NCBI GenBank assembly: GCA_037384065.1
Contig: JARROJ010000014.1
Location: 1 to 64,000, forward strand
Reading direction: 5' to 3'
Length of the DNA stretch: 64,000 nucleotides
Source of the DNA: JABDPF01 sp037384065
GTDB taxonomy: Bacteria > Pseudomonadota > Gammaproteobacteria > Xanthomonadales > SZUA-36
This document shows positions 25,584 through 35,046 of this stretch, piece by piece. Numbering within the stretch: position 1 is the stretch's first letter; every line of letters starts with the position of its first letter. The notes beneath the pieces were generated by a model, which worked only from the letters and a program-made list of their open reading frames with translations, made no database searches and was not told the DNA's origin. Made by a program: the position numbers and the translations under genes.

Positions 25584-26668
25584 GCATCGAAGCCCTGGCG
25601 CGGCCGGAAATCGTCGCGATGAAACCCTACTCGTCGGCGCGCAAGGAAGCCCCCGGCCGCGGCGTGCTGCTCAATGCCAACGAGGCGCCGGTCTCGCTGC
25701 TCGACTCCGCGCCGGGCCTCAATCGCTACCCGGATCCGCAGCCGGCCGCGTTGCTCGAGCGCCTCGCGCATCTGTACGACGTGAGCCCGGACCGTCTGCT
25801 GGTCACCCGCGGCAGCGATGAGGGCATCGACCTGCTGACGCGCGTGTTCTGCCGCGCCGGCAGGGACGCGATCCTGCAGTGCCCGCCGGCGTTCGGAATG
25901 TACCGCATCGCCGCCCAGACCCAGGGTGCGGACGTGGTCTCGGTCCCGCGCCGCGGCGGGGATTTCGCGCTCGACGAGACGGGCGTCCTGGACGCGCTGG
26001 CAGCCGATGAACGCATTCGACTGGTCTTCCTGACCTCGCCCTCGAACCCGACCGGCGACGTGCTGGACCCGGACTTCGTTGGCCGCGTGCTGCAGGCCGC
26101 CGCCGGCCGCGCACTGGTCGTGATCGACGAAGCCTACGCGGAGTTCTGCGCGCGCCCCTCGCACATCCGCCTGATCGACGAGAACGAACACCTCGTGGTG
26201 CTGCGCACGCTGTCCAAGGCCTGGGCGGCGGCCGGCCTGCGCTGCGGGTCGGTCATCGCACAGTCGGCCGTGATCGCTCTGCTGCAGCGCATCATCGCGC
26301 CCTATCCCCTGCCGAGCCCGGTCGTCGCCCTGGCGCTGGAAGCCCTGCAGGGCGACCCCGCGCGCCGGCAACGCGAACTGCTCGCGCAGGTGCAGGCCGA
26401 CAAGGCCCGCCTGATTGCGCTGCTCGAGGGCCGCCGATTCGTGCAGCAGGTGTTGCCGGGGGAGGCGAATTTCGTCCTGGTTCGCGTCGACGATGCGCCG
26501 GGACTGCTCGCGGCCTGCGCACGGGAAGGCGTGATCCTGCGCGGCTTCCCCGCGGATCCGGCGCTGCGCGACTGCCTGCGCATTTCCGTCGGCACCGGGG
26601 CGGAACTGGAACGGCTGGGCGCCGCACTCGATCACTGGGACGAAACGCTGGGAGACGCGCCGCAATGA
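25580..26668 (+). CDS. hisC: Histidinol-phosphate aminotransferase
   Basis: PLP enzyme of fold type I transferring the amino group from glutamate to imidazole-acetol phosphate. The ATG overlaps the hisD stop (ATGA, 25580-25583), giving 362 residues. Motifs in order: LNANEAP, NRYPDPQP, RGSDEGIDLL, the SNPTG loop, IDEAYAEF, and the PLP lysine in TLSKAWAAAGLRCG. The reading frame is open upstream through hisD, but that part is antisense-like frame noise. Confidence 0.97.
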   Translation: MSIEALARPEIVAMKPYSSARKEAPGRGVLLNANEAPVSLLDSAPGLNRYPDPQPAALLERLAHLYDVSPDRLLVTRGSDEGIDLLTRVFCRAGRDAILQCPPAFGMYRIAAQTQGADVVSVPRRGGDFALDETGVLDALAADERIRLVFLTSPSNPTGDVLDPDFVGRVLQAAAGRALVVIDEAYAEFCARPSHIRLIDENEHLVVLRTLSKAWAAAGLRCGSVIAQSAVIALLQRIIAPYPLPSPVVALALEALQGDPARRQRELLAQVQADKARLIALLEGRRFVQQVLPGEANFVLVRVDDAPGLLAACAREGVILRGFPADPALRDCLRISVGTGAELERLGAALDHWDETLGDAPQ

Positions 26669-27735
26669 ACGAACGCAAACGCCGCATCCTGTTCATCGAC
26701 CGCGACGGCACGCTGATCGTGGAGCCGCCGGACGAGCAGGTCGACTCGCTGGAAAAACTGCAGTTCGTGCCCGGCGTGGTGCGGGCGCTGCAGGATCTCG
26801 CCGCCGCCGGCTACGAGCTCGTGATCGTGAGCAACCAGGACGGCCTGGGCACCGATTCGTTTCCCGTCGACGACTTCACCGGGCCGCAGAACAAGATGCT
26901 GGAACTCCTCGCCTCGCAGGGCATTCATTTCAGCGACATCCTGATCGACCCGCACTTCGAGCACGACAACGCCCCGACGCGCAAACCGGGAATCGGAATG
27001 GTGCTCGATTATCTCAAGTCGGGCGAACTGGACCTCGCCGACAGCTGGGTGATCGGGGATCGCGAGACCGATCTCGAACTGGCCCGCAACATGGGCATCG
27101 GCGGCCTGCGCCTGGGCCGTGACGGGGGCTGGGACGACATCGTGCACCGGCTGCTCAACCGCCCGCGCAGCGCGGTCGTGCAACGCGTCACGAACGAAAC
27201 GCGCATCGATGTCGCGGTCGACCTGGACGCCCCCGGCGGCAGCACCGTTTCGACCGGTATCGGCTTTTTCGACCACATGCTCGACCAGCTCGCCACGCAC
27301 GGCGATTTCCGGCTTCGACTGAGCTGTGCGGGCGACCTCGAGATCGACGAGCATCACACGGTCGAGGATTGTGCGCTGGCGCTCGGCCAGGCGCTGAACC
27401 GGGCGCTTGGCGACCGGCGCGGTATCGGCCGCTACGGTTTCGTGCTGCCGATGGACGAATCACTGGCCCAGGTCGCGATCGATCTGTCCGGGCGTCCGGC
27501 CATCGTGTTCGAGGCCGAATTCCCGCGCGATACCGTTGGTCAGCTGTCGACCGAGATGGTGCGCCACTTCTTCGCGTCGCTAAGCCAGTCGCTCGGCGCC
27601 GCCATCCACCTGCAGGTGCGCGGCGAGAACACGCACCACATGGTCGAAGCCCTGTTCAAGGGCGCCGGTCGCGCGCTGCGGCCGGCCCTGGAACGCAGCG
27701 GCACCCGCCTGCCCAGCACCAAGGGGACCCTCTGA
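26665..27735 (+). CDS. hisB: Bifunctional histidinol-phosphatase / imidazoleglycerol-phosphate dehydratase
   Basis: Fusion enzyme for steps 6 and 8 of the pathway, 356 residues. The N-terminal HAD phosphatase has the nucleophile pair D12 and D14 (FIDRDGTLI) and GDRETDLELARNMG. The dehydratase domain starts near residue 168 with RVTNETRIDVAVDLDAPG and has the metal-binding histidine clusters FFDHMLDQLATHG and DEHHTVEDCA, with HHMVEALFKG near the end. The fused form is typical of enterobacteria and many other gammaproteobacteria. Confidence 0.97.
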   Translation: MNERKRRILFIDRDGTLIVEPPDEQVDSLEKLQFVPGVVRALQDLAAAGYELVIVSNQDGLGTDSFPVDDFTGPQNKMLELLASQGIHFSDILIDPHFEHDNAPTRKPGIGMVLDYLKSGELDLADSWVIGDRETDLELARNMGIGGLRLGRDGGWDDIVHRLLNRPRSAVVQRVTNETRIDVAVDLDAPGGSTVSTGIGFFDHMLDQLATHGDFRLRLSCAGDLEIDEHHTVEDCALALGQALNRALGDRRGIGRYGFVLPMDESLAQVAIDLSGRPAIVFEAEFPRDTVGQLSTEMVRHFFASLSQSLGAAIHLQVRGENTHHMVEALFKGAGRALRPALERSGTRLPSTKGTL

Positions 27736-28331
27736 TGACGATTGCCGTGGTCGACAGTGGTGGCGCGAACATCGCGTCGGTCCTGCATGCCCTGGGGCGG
27801 CTCGGCGTCGAACCGGCCTTTACGGCGGATGCGTCGGTGATACGGGCCGCGGAACGCGTGATCCTTCCGGGCGTCGGCGCGGCCGGGCATGCGATGGACG
27901 TGCTGCGCGGTCACGGGCTCGTCGACGTGATCCGCTCGCTGACCCAACCGGTGCTCGGCATCTGCCTGGGCATGCAGCTGCTGTTCGCCGAATCCGAGGA
28001 GGACGATGCCGCCCTGCTCGGACTCATTCCGGCCCGGCTCGCGCGACTGCCGGAGACCGCGCAGCTGCGGATCCCCCACATGGGCTGGAACGCGATCCGC
28101 GCGACCACGGCCGATCCGCTGACCGAAGGTCTCGACGGAAACTGGTTCTATTTCGTTCATTCCTACGCCGCGCCGATCGGCGACTGGACCCTGGCGACTG
28201 CGCATCATGGCGCACCTTTCAGCGCCATCGTCCGGCGCGGTAATTTCAGCGGCACCCAGTTCCATCCCGAACGCTCAGCCGCCTCGGGCGCGCGATTGCT
28301 GCGCAATTTTCTGGAGATGCCGCCCCGATGA
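27735..28331 (+). CDS. hisH: Imidazole glycerol phosphate synthase glutaminase subunit
   Basis: Class I glutaminase that feeds ammonia to HisF, 198 residues. The nucleophile is C77 in GICLGMQLLF, the oxyanion strand is PGVGAAG, and the His-Glu pair is in QFHPERS near the C-terminus. The start ATG shares one base with the hisB stop (TGATG at 27733-27737). Confidence 0.96.
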   Translation: MTIAVVDSGGANIASVLHALGRLGVEPAFTADASVIRAAERVILPGVGAAGHAMDVLRGHGLVDVIRSLTQPVLGICLGMQLLFAESEEDDAALLGLIPARLARLPETAQLRIPHMGWNAIRATTADPLTEGLDGNWFYFVHSYAAPIGDWTLATAHHGAPFSAIVRRGNFSGTQFHPERSAASGARLLRNFLEMPPR

Positions 28332-29068
28332 ATTTTGAAATCATTCCCGCCATCGACCTGCTGGACGGCAGCTGCGTGCGCCTGTTGCACGGCGACTTCG
28401 ACCGCTGCAAGGTCTACGATCTCGACGCGGTCCGGCTTGCGCGCCGCTACGCCGAAGACGGCGCGCGCTGGCTGCACGTGGTCGACCTGGCGGCGTCCCG
28501 CGACGGCGAGAAAGCCGACATCCGGCCGCTGCTGAAGCTGCTCGAAAGCGCGCCGCAATCGGTCCAGACCGGCGGCGGGGTCCGCAAGCGCGACGACGTG
28601 ACGCTGCGCCTCGACCACGGCGCCGACCGCGTCGTGGTCGGCAGTATCTGTGCCGCGGAGCCGGACCGTTTTGCCGACTGGATCGCCGGGTTCGGCGCCG
28701 ATCACCTGGTCGCCGCGCTTGACGTCCGGTTCGACGCCGAGGGTGTTCCGCGTCCCCGGACCCACGGCTGGACCCGCGACGCCGGGACGAGCCTCTGGGA
28801 CCTGCTGGATTTCTATGCCGAGCGCGGGTTGCGCCATGTGCTGTGCACGGACATCGGGCGCGACGGCGCCATGACCGGCCCCAACGTGGCGCTGTATCGG
28901 GAGATCGCGACGCGCTATCCCGCGTTCCGGGTCCAGGCCTCCGGCGGCGTCAGCGGCCTCCGGGATCTGCGCGAGGTGGCGAACAGCGGCGCACGGTACG
29001 CGATCACCGGCAAGGCGCTGCTCGAGGGCTGCTTCACGGTGGCCGAGGCGCGGGAGTACCTGGCATGA
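28328..29068 (+). CDS. hisA: ProFAR isomerase
   Basis: TIM-barrel isomerase that opens the ribose of ProFAR to PRFAR, 246 residues. The N-terminal catalytic aspartate is in IPAIDLLDGSCVRLLHGD and the second is in CTDIGRDGAMTGPN. It overlaps hisH by 4 nt and hisF by 4 nt. Confidence 0.96.
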   Translation: MNFEIIPAIDLLDGSCVRLLHGDFDRCKVYDLDAVRLARRYAEDGARWLHVVDLAASRDGEKADIRPLLKLLESAPQSVQTGGGVRKRDDVTLRLDHGADRVVVGSICAAEPDRFADWIAGFGADHLVAALDVRFDAEGVPRPRTHGWTRDAGTSLWDLLDFYAERGLRHVLCTDIGRDGAMTGPNVALYREIATRYPAFRVQASGGVSGLRDLREVANSGARYAITGKALLEGCFTVAEAREYLA

Positions 29069-29856
29069 ACCGCAACGGCGAACACCAACTCGCGCGGCGT
29101 CTCGTTCCCTGCCTCGACGTGCGCAACGGCCAGGTCGTCAAGGGCGTGCAGTTTCGCGACCACCGGGTCATGGGCGACATCATCGAACTGGCGGCCCGTT
29201 ACCGGGACCAGGGCGCCGACGAACTGGTTTTCTACGACATCACCGCGAGCCCGGAAGGCCGGAGCGTCGATGTCGACTGGGTGCGCCGCGTTTCGGAAAC
29301 GATCGATATCCCGTTCTGCGTGGCCGGCGGCATTCGCAGCGTCGAGAGCGCAGCGCGGGTCCTCTCGCAGGGCGCGGACAAGGTGTCGATCAATACGCCG
29401 GCATTGGAAGACCCGCAACTGATCGACGCCATGGTGCGCGCTTTCGGCAGCCAGTGCGTCGTCGTCGGGGTGGATTCCATCGCCGACGACGGCGACTACA
29501 CCGTGCGCTCGCACACCGGAACGCCCGACCGCATGCGCACGCCGGGCCGGCGTACGCTCGACTGGCTGCGTGAAGTGGTCGACCGCGGCGCCGGCGAAGT
29601 GGTGCTGAACTGCATGTCGGCCGACGGCACGCGGGCCGGGTACGACCTCGACCAGCTGAGCGCCGCGCGCGCGGTGCTGCCGATTCCGCTGGTCGCATCC
29701 GGCGGCGCCGGCGAAGCACAGCATTTCATCGACGTGTTCGAGGCCGCCGACGTGGACGCCGCGCTGGCCGCCACCGTCTTTCACTCCGGCCAGATTCCGA
29801 TTCCTGAACTCAAGCGAACGCTGGCCGCGGCCGGCATCGAGGTGCGACCATGCTGA
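29065..29856 (+). CDS. hisF: Imidazole glycerol phosphate synthase cyclase subunit
   Basis: TIM-barrel partner of HisH producing imidazole glycerol phosphate and AICAR. From the ATG overlapping the hisA stop it has 263 residues. Catalytic aspartates lie in LVPCLDVRNGQVVKG and LNCMSADGTRAGYD. A slight N-terminal extension (MNRNGEHQLA) precedes the usual start of the barrel. Confidence 0.96.
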   Translation: MNRNGEHQLARRLVPCLDVRNGQVVKGVQFRDHRVMGDIIELAARYRDQGADELVFYDITASPEGRSVDVDWVRRVSETIDIPFCVAGGIRSVESAARVLSQGADKVSINTPALEDPQLIDAMVRAFGSQCVVVGVDSIADDGDYTVRSHTGTPDRMRTPGRRTLDWLREVVDRGAGEVVLNCMSADGTRAGYDLDQLSAARAVLPIPLVASGGAGEAQHFIDVFEAADVDAALAATVFHSGQIPIPELKRTLAAAGIEVRPC

Positions 29857-30476
29857 TCCGAGACTCACGAGACCTCAACGCCATCGACTGGGCCAAGGGC
29901 GATGGCCTGGTCCCCGCCATCGTCCAGGACGCGTTCGACGGACGCGTGCTGATGCAGGCGTACATGAACCGCGAAGCCCTCTCGAACACGCTGGACAATG
30001 GCCGCGTCACGTTCTGGAGCCGCAGCCGGCGCACCTTGTGGACGAAGGGCGCCACCTCGGGCAACACGCTGCAGCTGGTCGCGATTCACAGCGACTGCGA
30101 CAACGACTGCCTGCTGGTGCTGGCGCGCCCCGACGGGCCGGCCTGCCACCGCGAGACCGCGACCTGCTTCGACGACCCGCAGCCGGTAGCGCCGTTGCTG
30201 TCCTTCATGGCCGAACTCGAGCGCGTGATCGCCGGGCGTTACGAGACGCGACCGGAAGGCAGCTACACGACCCGGCTGTTCGAAGAAGGCCCCCGGCGGA
30301 TTGCGCAGAAAGTAGGCGAGGAAGGGGTGGAGACGGCGCTCGCCGCGGTCAGCGGCGACGACGAGGAAATCCGCAACGAGGCGGCCGACCTGCTCTACCA
30401 CCTGCTGGTGCTGCTGCGCGCCAGCGGCGTGCCGCTGGCCGACATCGTTCGCACGCTGCAGGCGCGGCACGCCTGA
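29850..30476 (+). CDS. hisI: Bifunctional PRA-CH / PRA-PH
   Basis: Two-domain enzyme (HisIE) for steps 2 and 3. The N-terminal cyclohydrolase (about 1-115) has VLMQAYMNREAL, FWSRSRRTLWTKGATSGN and the zinc cysteines in DCDNDCLL and ETATCF. The C-terminal pyrophosphohydrolase (about 125-208) has the acidic EEGVETALA and NEAADLLYHLLVLL segments. It overlaps hisF by 7 nt and is the last gene of the operon; the next gene converges 13 nt away. Confidence 0.96.
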   Translation: MLIRDSRDLNAIDWAKGDGLVPAIVQDAFDGRVLMQAYMNREALSNTLDNGRVTFWSRSRRTLWTKGATSGNTLQLVAIHSDCDNDCLLVLARPDGPACHRETATCFDDPQPVAPLLSFMAELERVIAGRYETRPEGSYTTRLFEEGPRRIAQKVGEEGVETALAAVSGDDEEIRNEAADLLYHLLVLLRASGVPLADIVRTLQARHA

Positions 30477-30489
30477 GCGCGCGCGAGCC

Positions 30490-31740
30490 TCAGTCCGACT
30501 GCAGGGCCAGCACCGGATCCATCCGGGCGGCGGATACGGCCGGGTAGACACCGAAGCCGACCGCGATCGACACGCAGACCAGGACGGCCACCAGGATCAC
30601 CAGCAGCGACCAGGCCACGGCCCAGCCGGCGAAAGCGGCGATCGTGTACGCCAGCAGGACCCCCAGCAGGACCCCGATCGCGGCTCCGATCAGCGCAATC
30701 ACGCTCGCTTCGACCAGGAACTGCCGGATGATGTCGGCCTCGCGCGCCCCGACCGCGCGCAGCAGACCGATCTCGGAGCGCCGCTCCAGCACGCTCGCCA
30801 GCATGATGTTCATGATGCCGATGCCGCCGACCAGCAGCGAGATGCCGGCGACCGCCGACATCACGATGGTGAAGATCCGCTGCGTGCGCCGGTGTTGCTC
30901 CATCAGGCGCGCCGGCACCACCACTTCGAAATCGTTCTGCTCGCCGTGGCGCCGGGACAGCAGTTGCTCGACGGCGGGCGCGGCGCGCGCCGGGTCGATG
31001 CTGGCGTCGAGCTTGACCTTGAGCGTATCCAGCTCCGCCGACAGTTCCTCGCGCTTCAGCCGCGCCAGTCCGGTTTCCAGCGGCAGGTAGATGTGGTTCG
31101 ACTCGCCCCCCACTTCGCGACCCTGGAAATTGCTGTCGGCCAGCTGCCGGTCGCGCAGCACCGCCACCACGGTCAGCCACAGGTGATTGACCTTGATGTG
31201 CTTGCCGACCGCATCGCCGTTCGGAAACAGCTGGTGCGCCGCCGTGCTGCCGAGCACCGCGACCTGGGCGAACGTGCGATTGTCCTCCTCGTCGAACAGC
31301 GCACCCTGGTCGGCCTCCATGCTGGAGAGTTCGAAAAAGTCCGGGCTCACCGCGTAAACCGTCGCCCGGCTCTGGCCTTCACGGCTGAACAGCGACCAGG
31401 TGCGGAAACGCCGGCTGCCGGCCCAGCCCTCGACGAACGGAAGCGTGCGGCTGATCGACTGGGCGTCACGCACGTTCAGCCCGGCCGAGTACTTGCGCAC
31501 TTCGTTCAGCGATTCGCGGTCCATTTCGCGCGCTTCGACGATCAGGTTGCGCAGGCCCATGCCCTCGATCATCTGCAGCGCCTGCCGCTTGCCGCCCTCG
31601 CTGACGGCCAGCATCGCGATGACCGCGCCGACGCCGAACACCATGCCGAGCAGGGTCAGCGCCGTGCGCATCCGGTGGTGCGCGAGTTGCCCCATCGCCT
31701 GGCGGGCGTCCAGCAGCAGATTGGCGAGCGTACTGCGCAT
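30490..31740 (-). CDS. FtsX/MacB-type ABC transporter permease
   Basis: Inner-membrane permease of a type VII (mechanotransmission) ABC exporter, 416 residues. One membrane helix near the N-terminus (ALTLLGMVFGVGAVIAML) is followed by a periplasmic MacB core domain of about 220 residues and three C-terminal helices (about 275-400) with the FtsX motif ERRSEIGLLRAVGA. The start ATG shares one base with the stop of the upstream adaptor gene; the frame stays open upstream but is not family-like. It is the last gene of a six-gene operon. Confidence 0.93.
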   Translation of the reverse strand: MRSTLANLLLDARQAMGQLAHHRMRTALTLLGMVFGVGAVIAMLAVSEGGKRQALQMIEGMGLRNLIVEAREMDRESLNEVRKYSAGLNVRDAQSISRTLPFVEGWAGSRRFRTWSLFSREGQSRATVYAVSPDFFELSSMEADQGALFDEEDNRTFAQVAVLGSTAAHQLFPNGDAVGKHIKVNHLWLTVVAVLRDRQLADSNFQGREVGGESNHIYLPLETGLARLKREELSAELDTLKVKLDASIDPARAAPAVEQLLSRRHGEQNDFEVVVPARLMEQHRRTQRIFTIVMSAVAGISLLVGGIGIMNIMLASVLERRSEIGLLRAVGAREADIIRQFLVEASVIALIGAAIGVLLGVLLAYTIAAFAGWAVAWSLLVILVAVLVCVSIAVGFGVYPAVSAARMDPVLALQSD

Positions 31741-32945
31741 CAGGCTTCTCCCGGCGGCAGGGCGAGGCTGATCCGCTCGCCCGGTTCGATGCCCGAGCGG
31801 ATCTCGACGAGGTCCGGGCTGCGCTGGCCGACCTCGACCGCGCGGCGTTCCGGCTCCGCGCCCTTGAGCACGAACACCCATGACGAGTTGGCCTCGCCGA
31901 ACACCGACTGGCTGGGCAGTACGATGCCGTCGTCGATTTCGCCCGTGATGATTTCCGCGCGCAGGCGGCTGCCGACCCGCATCAGGTCGGGGTCCACCGC
32001 ATCGAGTTCCGCCTCGACCCGGAAGAACTTCTGCGGATCTTCCCGATCGCGCGGGCTGGCGACCGGCGAAACGGACGACACGCGGGCCGCGAACACGCGA
32101 TCCGCCGCCGCATCGAGCCGCAGGCGCACCGCCTGCCCCGGCTCCAGGCCGACCGCATCGGCCTCGGGAACGAACAGGCGGGCGCGCACCTTGCCGCGCA
32201 CCGGAAGCATCCCGATCGGCATGCCGGCGTGGACCGAACGGCCCTTGGCGATCTTGCCGCCCCAGCCCGTGCGTGCATAGACGAAGGTGCCGTCCGCGGG
32301 GCTGCGCAATTCCATCAGGTCCAGCGCGGCGTCCTGCTTTTCCAGCTTGGAAAGCTCGCCGGCGCGCTCCGCCAGGATCAGGTTCTGCTCCGCCTGGGTG
32401 CGCTGGTCGAGCGTGTCGAACTGCCAGTCGAGAAACGTCGATTCGGCGTCCAGATACTCGATGTCGGCCAGGATGTCGATCAGCTCGTTGCGGCTGAACA
32501 GACGCTCATCGGCCTCCGAAAACGCCTCGGAGATTTCGCGTTCGCCTTCCACCCGGTCGGATTCGTGCCGGATCCGGGTCCGCTCGAGCCGGCCGCTGCG
32601 CTCCGTACCGGCCAGTTCGAAGTCCGACTTGGCCACGTTGAGCGCCGTCGCCTCGCGATCCAGCTGCACCTGGACGTCATCGAAACGCGCGATGACGTCG
32701 CCCTTTTTCACCTCGGAGAACTCCGGCGCCAGCCAGACGATGTTGAATTCCATCCGCATGTCGCTGGGCAGGCTGATCGGCAGCGCTTCGGAAGCGACGA
32801 GTTCGCCCTCGGCCATGACGCTGAACTCGCGGTCCTGGCGTTCCACCTCAAGCGTCGGCAGGTCGGACGTCGCCGTGCCGCAGGCCGCGACGCCCAGGGC
32901 GGTCAACACGGCGCTCAGCGCCACGATCGAAAACCGGCGGATCAC
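31740..32945 (-). CDS. HlyD-type periplasmic adaptor, lipoprotein (third adaptor)
   Basis: Membrane-fusion protein of 401 residues. The signal peptide ends at a lipobox (GVAACG), so it is probably lipid-anchored. A barrel-sandwich half (VWLAPEFSEVKKGDVIARFD) leads to an alpha-helical hairpin rich in Glu and Arg (about 100-205), the second lipoyl half (MELRSPADGTFVYAR), and beta-barrel and membrane-proximal domains. It is the third of three consecutive adaptor genes for the same permease, and overlaps both neighbours by 1-4 nt. Confidence 0.9.
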   Translation of the reverse strand: MIRRFSIVALSAVLTALGVAACGTATSDLPTLEVERQDREFSVMAEGELVASEALPISLPSDMRMEFNIVWLAPEFSEVKKGDVIARFDDVQVQLDREATALNVAKSDFELAGTERSGRLERTRIRHESDRVEGEREISEAFSEADERLFSRNELIDILADIEYLDAESTFLDWQFDTLDQRTQAEQNLILAERAGELSKLEKQDAALDLMELRSPADGTFVYARTGWGGKIAKGRSVHAGMPIGMLPVRGKVRARLFVPEADAVGLEPGQAVRLRLDAAADRVFAARVSSVSPVASPRDREDPQKFFRVEAELDAVDPDLMRVGSRLRAEIITGEIDDGIVLPSQSVFGEANSSWVFVLKGAEPERRAVEVGQRSPDLVEIRSGIEPGERISLALPPGEA

Positions 32946-34090
32946 AGTGCGACCTCCTCGCCGGGTTCGAGCCCCTGCTCGATGATGTGCATGCCACCGC
33001 TGACGCGACCGAGCACGACCGGACGCCAGCCGTCGCCGCGCACGGTGACGCCGGGCTTGCCATCGCGGTACTGCAGCGCCGAGTCGGGCAGCGCCAGGGC
33101 GTTCCGCTGGGTATCGACGACGATGTCGAGCTTGGCCGTCATCCCGGAGCGCAGGGCGTCGGTCACGCCATCGGGCAGGGAAACCGTGACATCCAGCACC
33201 ATGGCCTGCGAGTAACGGGACTGGCGCCGCACCACGCTGCCGACGTCGAGCACCTTGCCCGCCAGTTCGCTGCCGCCGGCGGCCTCGATCGTGATCGTGA
33301 CGTCCTGGCCGGACCGCACCCGGTTCGCGGCGAATTCGGGCACTTCGGCCTGGATGACGAGGTCGTCCTCGTTGGCGAGTTCGACCACGATCATGCCGGG
33401 GTTCACCTGCTCGTTGACGTCCAGTTTCTGACCTTCCCGGTTCACGCCGATGATCACGAGCCCGTCGCGCGGCGCCGTGATCGTAAAGCTCTCCAGTTCG
33501 CGTTCCGCGCCCGCCAGTTCACTTTCCAGGCGCCGGATGTCCGCCTCCAGTTCCGCCTTCTTCGCTTCGCGCACGCGCTCCGCCAGCACGATCCGCTCCT
33601 GTTCGAAAGCCAGCAGCTCCCGCGTGATGTCGCGCTCCTCGACCAGTTTCTTGTACTCCAGGCTGGCGAACAGTTCGGCGTCCGCCGCCGCTTTCCGCGC
33701 GGCCTTGTCGGCAGCGCTGCGGGCCGCCGCGAGGCGCACCTTGGCATCCTCGAGCTCGCTGGCCTGGGTTTCGAGCAACGACTCGCGTTCGGACCGCTTG
33801 GCGTTCAGTTCGGCGCTGAGCGTCCGGATCCGGTCGTCGGTCCCGCTGCCGTCGAACCGCGCGAGCACGTCGCCGGCCTTGACCCGGGCGCCCTCGGACG
33901 CGAGATACGTGACCGCAATACGCCAGCGCCGGTTCGGCGGCGGGCCGAAACGCAGCGTATCGGCCGAGACCACGATGCCGCTGGCCGAAACCGTGATCGG
34001 GTGATCGCCACGCTCCAGGCGGCTCCACTGCTGGGCCGACAACGGCGCGGTCAGCAACGACAGGACCAGGGCCCATACCAGCCGTCTCAT
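32942..34090 (-). CDS. HlyD-type periplasmic adaptor (second adaptor)
   Basis: Adaptor of 382 residues with a cleavable signal peptide (LVWALVLSLLTAPLSAQQ). The two lipoyl half-motifs are EGARVKAGDVLARFDG and ITAPRDGLVIIGVNREG; between them lies a long predicted coiled-coil hairpin (about 80-200) with many Glu, Lys, Arg and Ala residues. The C-terminal barrel ends with LEPGEEVAL. It is clearly homologous in architecture to, but divergent in sequence from, its two adaptor neighbours. Confidence 0.9.
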   Translation of the reverse strand: MRRLVWALVLSLLTAPLSAQQWSRLERGDHPITVSASGIVVSADTLRFGPPPNRRWRIAVTYLASEGARVKAGDVLARFDGSGTDDRIRTLSAELNAKRSERESLLETQASELEDAKVRLAAARSAADKAARKAAADAELFASLEYKKLVEERDITRELLAFEQERIVLAERVREAKKAELEADIRRLESELAGAERELESFTITAPRDGLVIIGVNREGQKLDVNEQVNPGMIVVELANEDDLVIQAEVPEFAANRVRSGQDVTITIEAAGGSELAGKVLDVGSVVRRQSRYSQAMVLDVTVSLPDGVTDALRSGMTAKLDIVVDTQRNALALPDSALQYRDGKPGVTVRGDGWRPVVLGRVSGGMHIIEQGLEPGEEVAL

Positions 34091-35046
34091 CGCGCATCCT
34101 CCTCGAGCAATTCGCCCATCACGCTCATGCCCGGCGCGATCGCCGCGGGCACCTCCACGACCGGCTGCGCATAGGCTTCGAAATAGCCGCCGTCGCTCCA
34201 GTCCTGTTTTTCTTCCGCCTGGCTCGAAATCCAGCTGATTTCGGCCAGGAACGCTTCCGAGCCTTTCGCGTCCGACGTCACCCGGACACGCCGTCCCAGC
34301 CTGAGATCCAGGAAATCCGCCTCGTGCACCCAGAAACGCAGCTGCAGGTCTTCGCGGCTGGCCACGGAGGCGATCTGGAAACTGCTGAACAGGGTCTCGC
34401 CGGGGAACACTTTCTTGCCGGTGAAGCGGTTTTCGCTGTAGATCAGGAAACCGTCCTTCTCGGCCCGGATCTCGGTCGCCAGCAACGCGTCGCTGATGCG
34501 CTGATAGAGTGATTCGGCCTTCTGGAGTTCGAGATCGGTTTCCGCCTGCACGTCGCGCAACTCGGCTTCGCGGTTGAGCACGTCGGCCTGGGCGCGGACC
34601 AGCGCTTTTTCCGCGGTTTCCAGGGTCAGCTGGTAGCGTTCGTAGTCGAGCCGCGGAATCGTGGAGGCCGGAATGACCGCATCCAGTTCGGCGAGTCGTT
34701 TGTCGGACTCCGCCTGCGCAAGCACGCGGCGCGCTTCGAGCAGCCCCAGCTTGATTTCACCGATGCGGCGTTCCGCGGACAAGCGGGCTTTCTCGAGGTC
34801 CGTGCGCGCCTGCTCTTCCTGGGCGATCAGGTCGCCCGGCTCGATGCGAACGACGACGTCTCCGGCCTGTACCTGGCTGCCTTCCGGCGCCATCCATTCG
34901 ACCTGGCGCTGCCAGGAACCGGGCAAGGAGGGCATTTCGATGGTCTGCGCGTTCACGTCCTCCACCACGCCCGTCAGCAACGTGGCCGCGGGGGCGGGCA
35001 GGGCGGTCGCCAGGAGTACCAGCAGGCTAGTGACGCGTCGTATCAT
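34087..35046 (-). CDS. HlyD-type periplasmic adaptor (first adaptor)
   Basis: Adaptor of 319 residues. The ATG at 35044-35046 is preferred over an upstream GTG because it starts the signal peptide (MIRRVTSLLVLLATALPAPA). Lipoyl half-motifs are EGSQVQAGDVVVRIEPGD and RAEKDGFLIYSENRFTG, separated by a coiled-coil region (about 70-180). The 5' end overlaps the ATPase gene by 20 nt. The C-terminal domain is shorter than in the other two adaptors. Confidence 0.88.
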   Translation of the reverse strand: MIRRVTSLLVLLATALPAPAATLLTGVVEDVNAQTIEMPSLPGSWQRQVEWMAPEGSQVQAGDVVVRIEPGDLIAQEEQARTDLEKARLSAERRIGEIKLGLLEARRVLAQAESDKRLAELDAVIPASTIPRLDYERYQLTLETAEKALVRAQADVLNREAELRDVQAETDLELQKAESLYQRISDALLATEIRAEKDGFLIYSENRFTGKKVFPGETLFSSFQIASVASREDLQLRFWVHEADFLDLRLGRRVRVTSDAKGSEAFLAEISWISSQAEEKQDWSDGGYFEAYAQPVVEVPAAIAPGMSVMGELLEEDAR

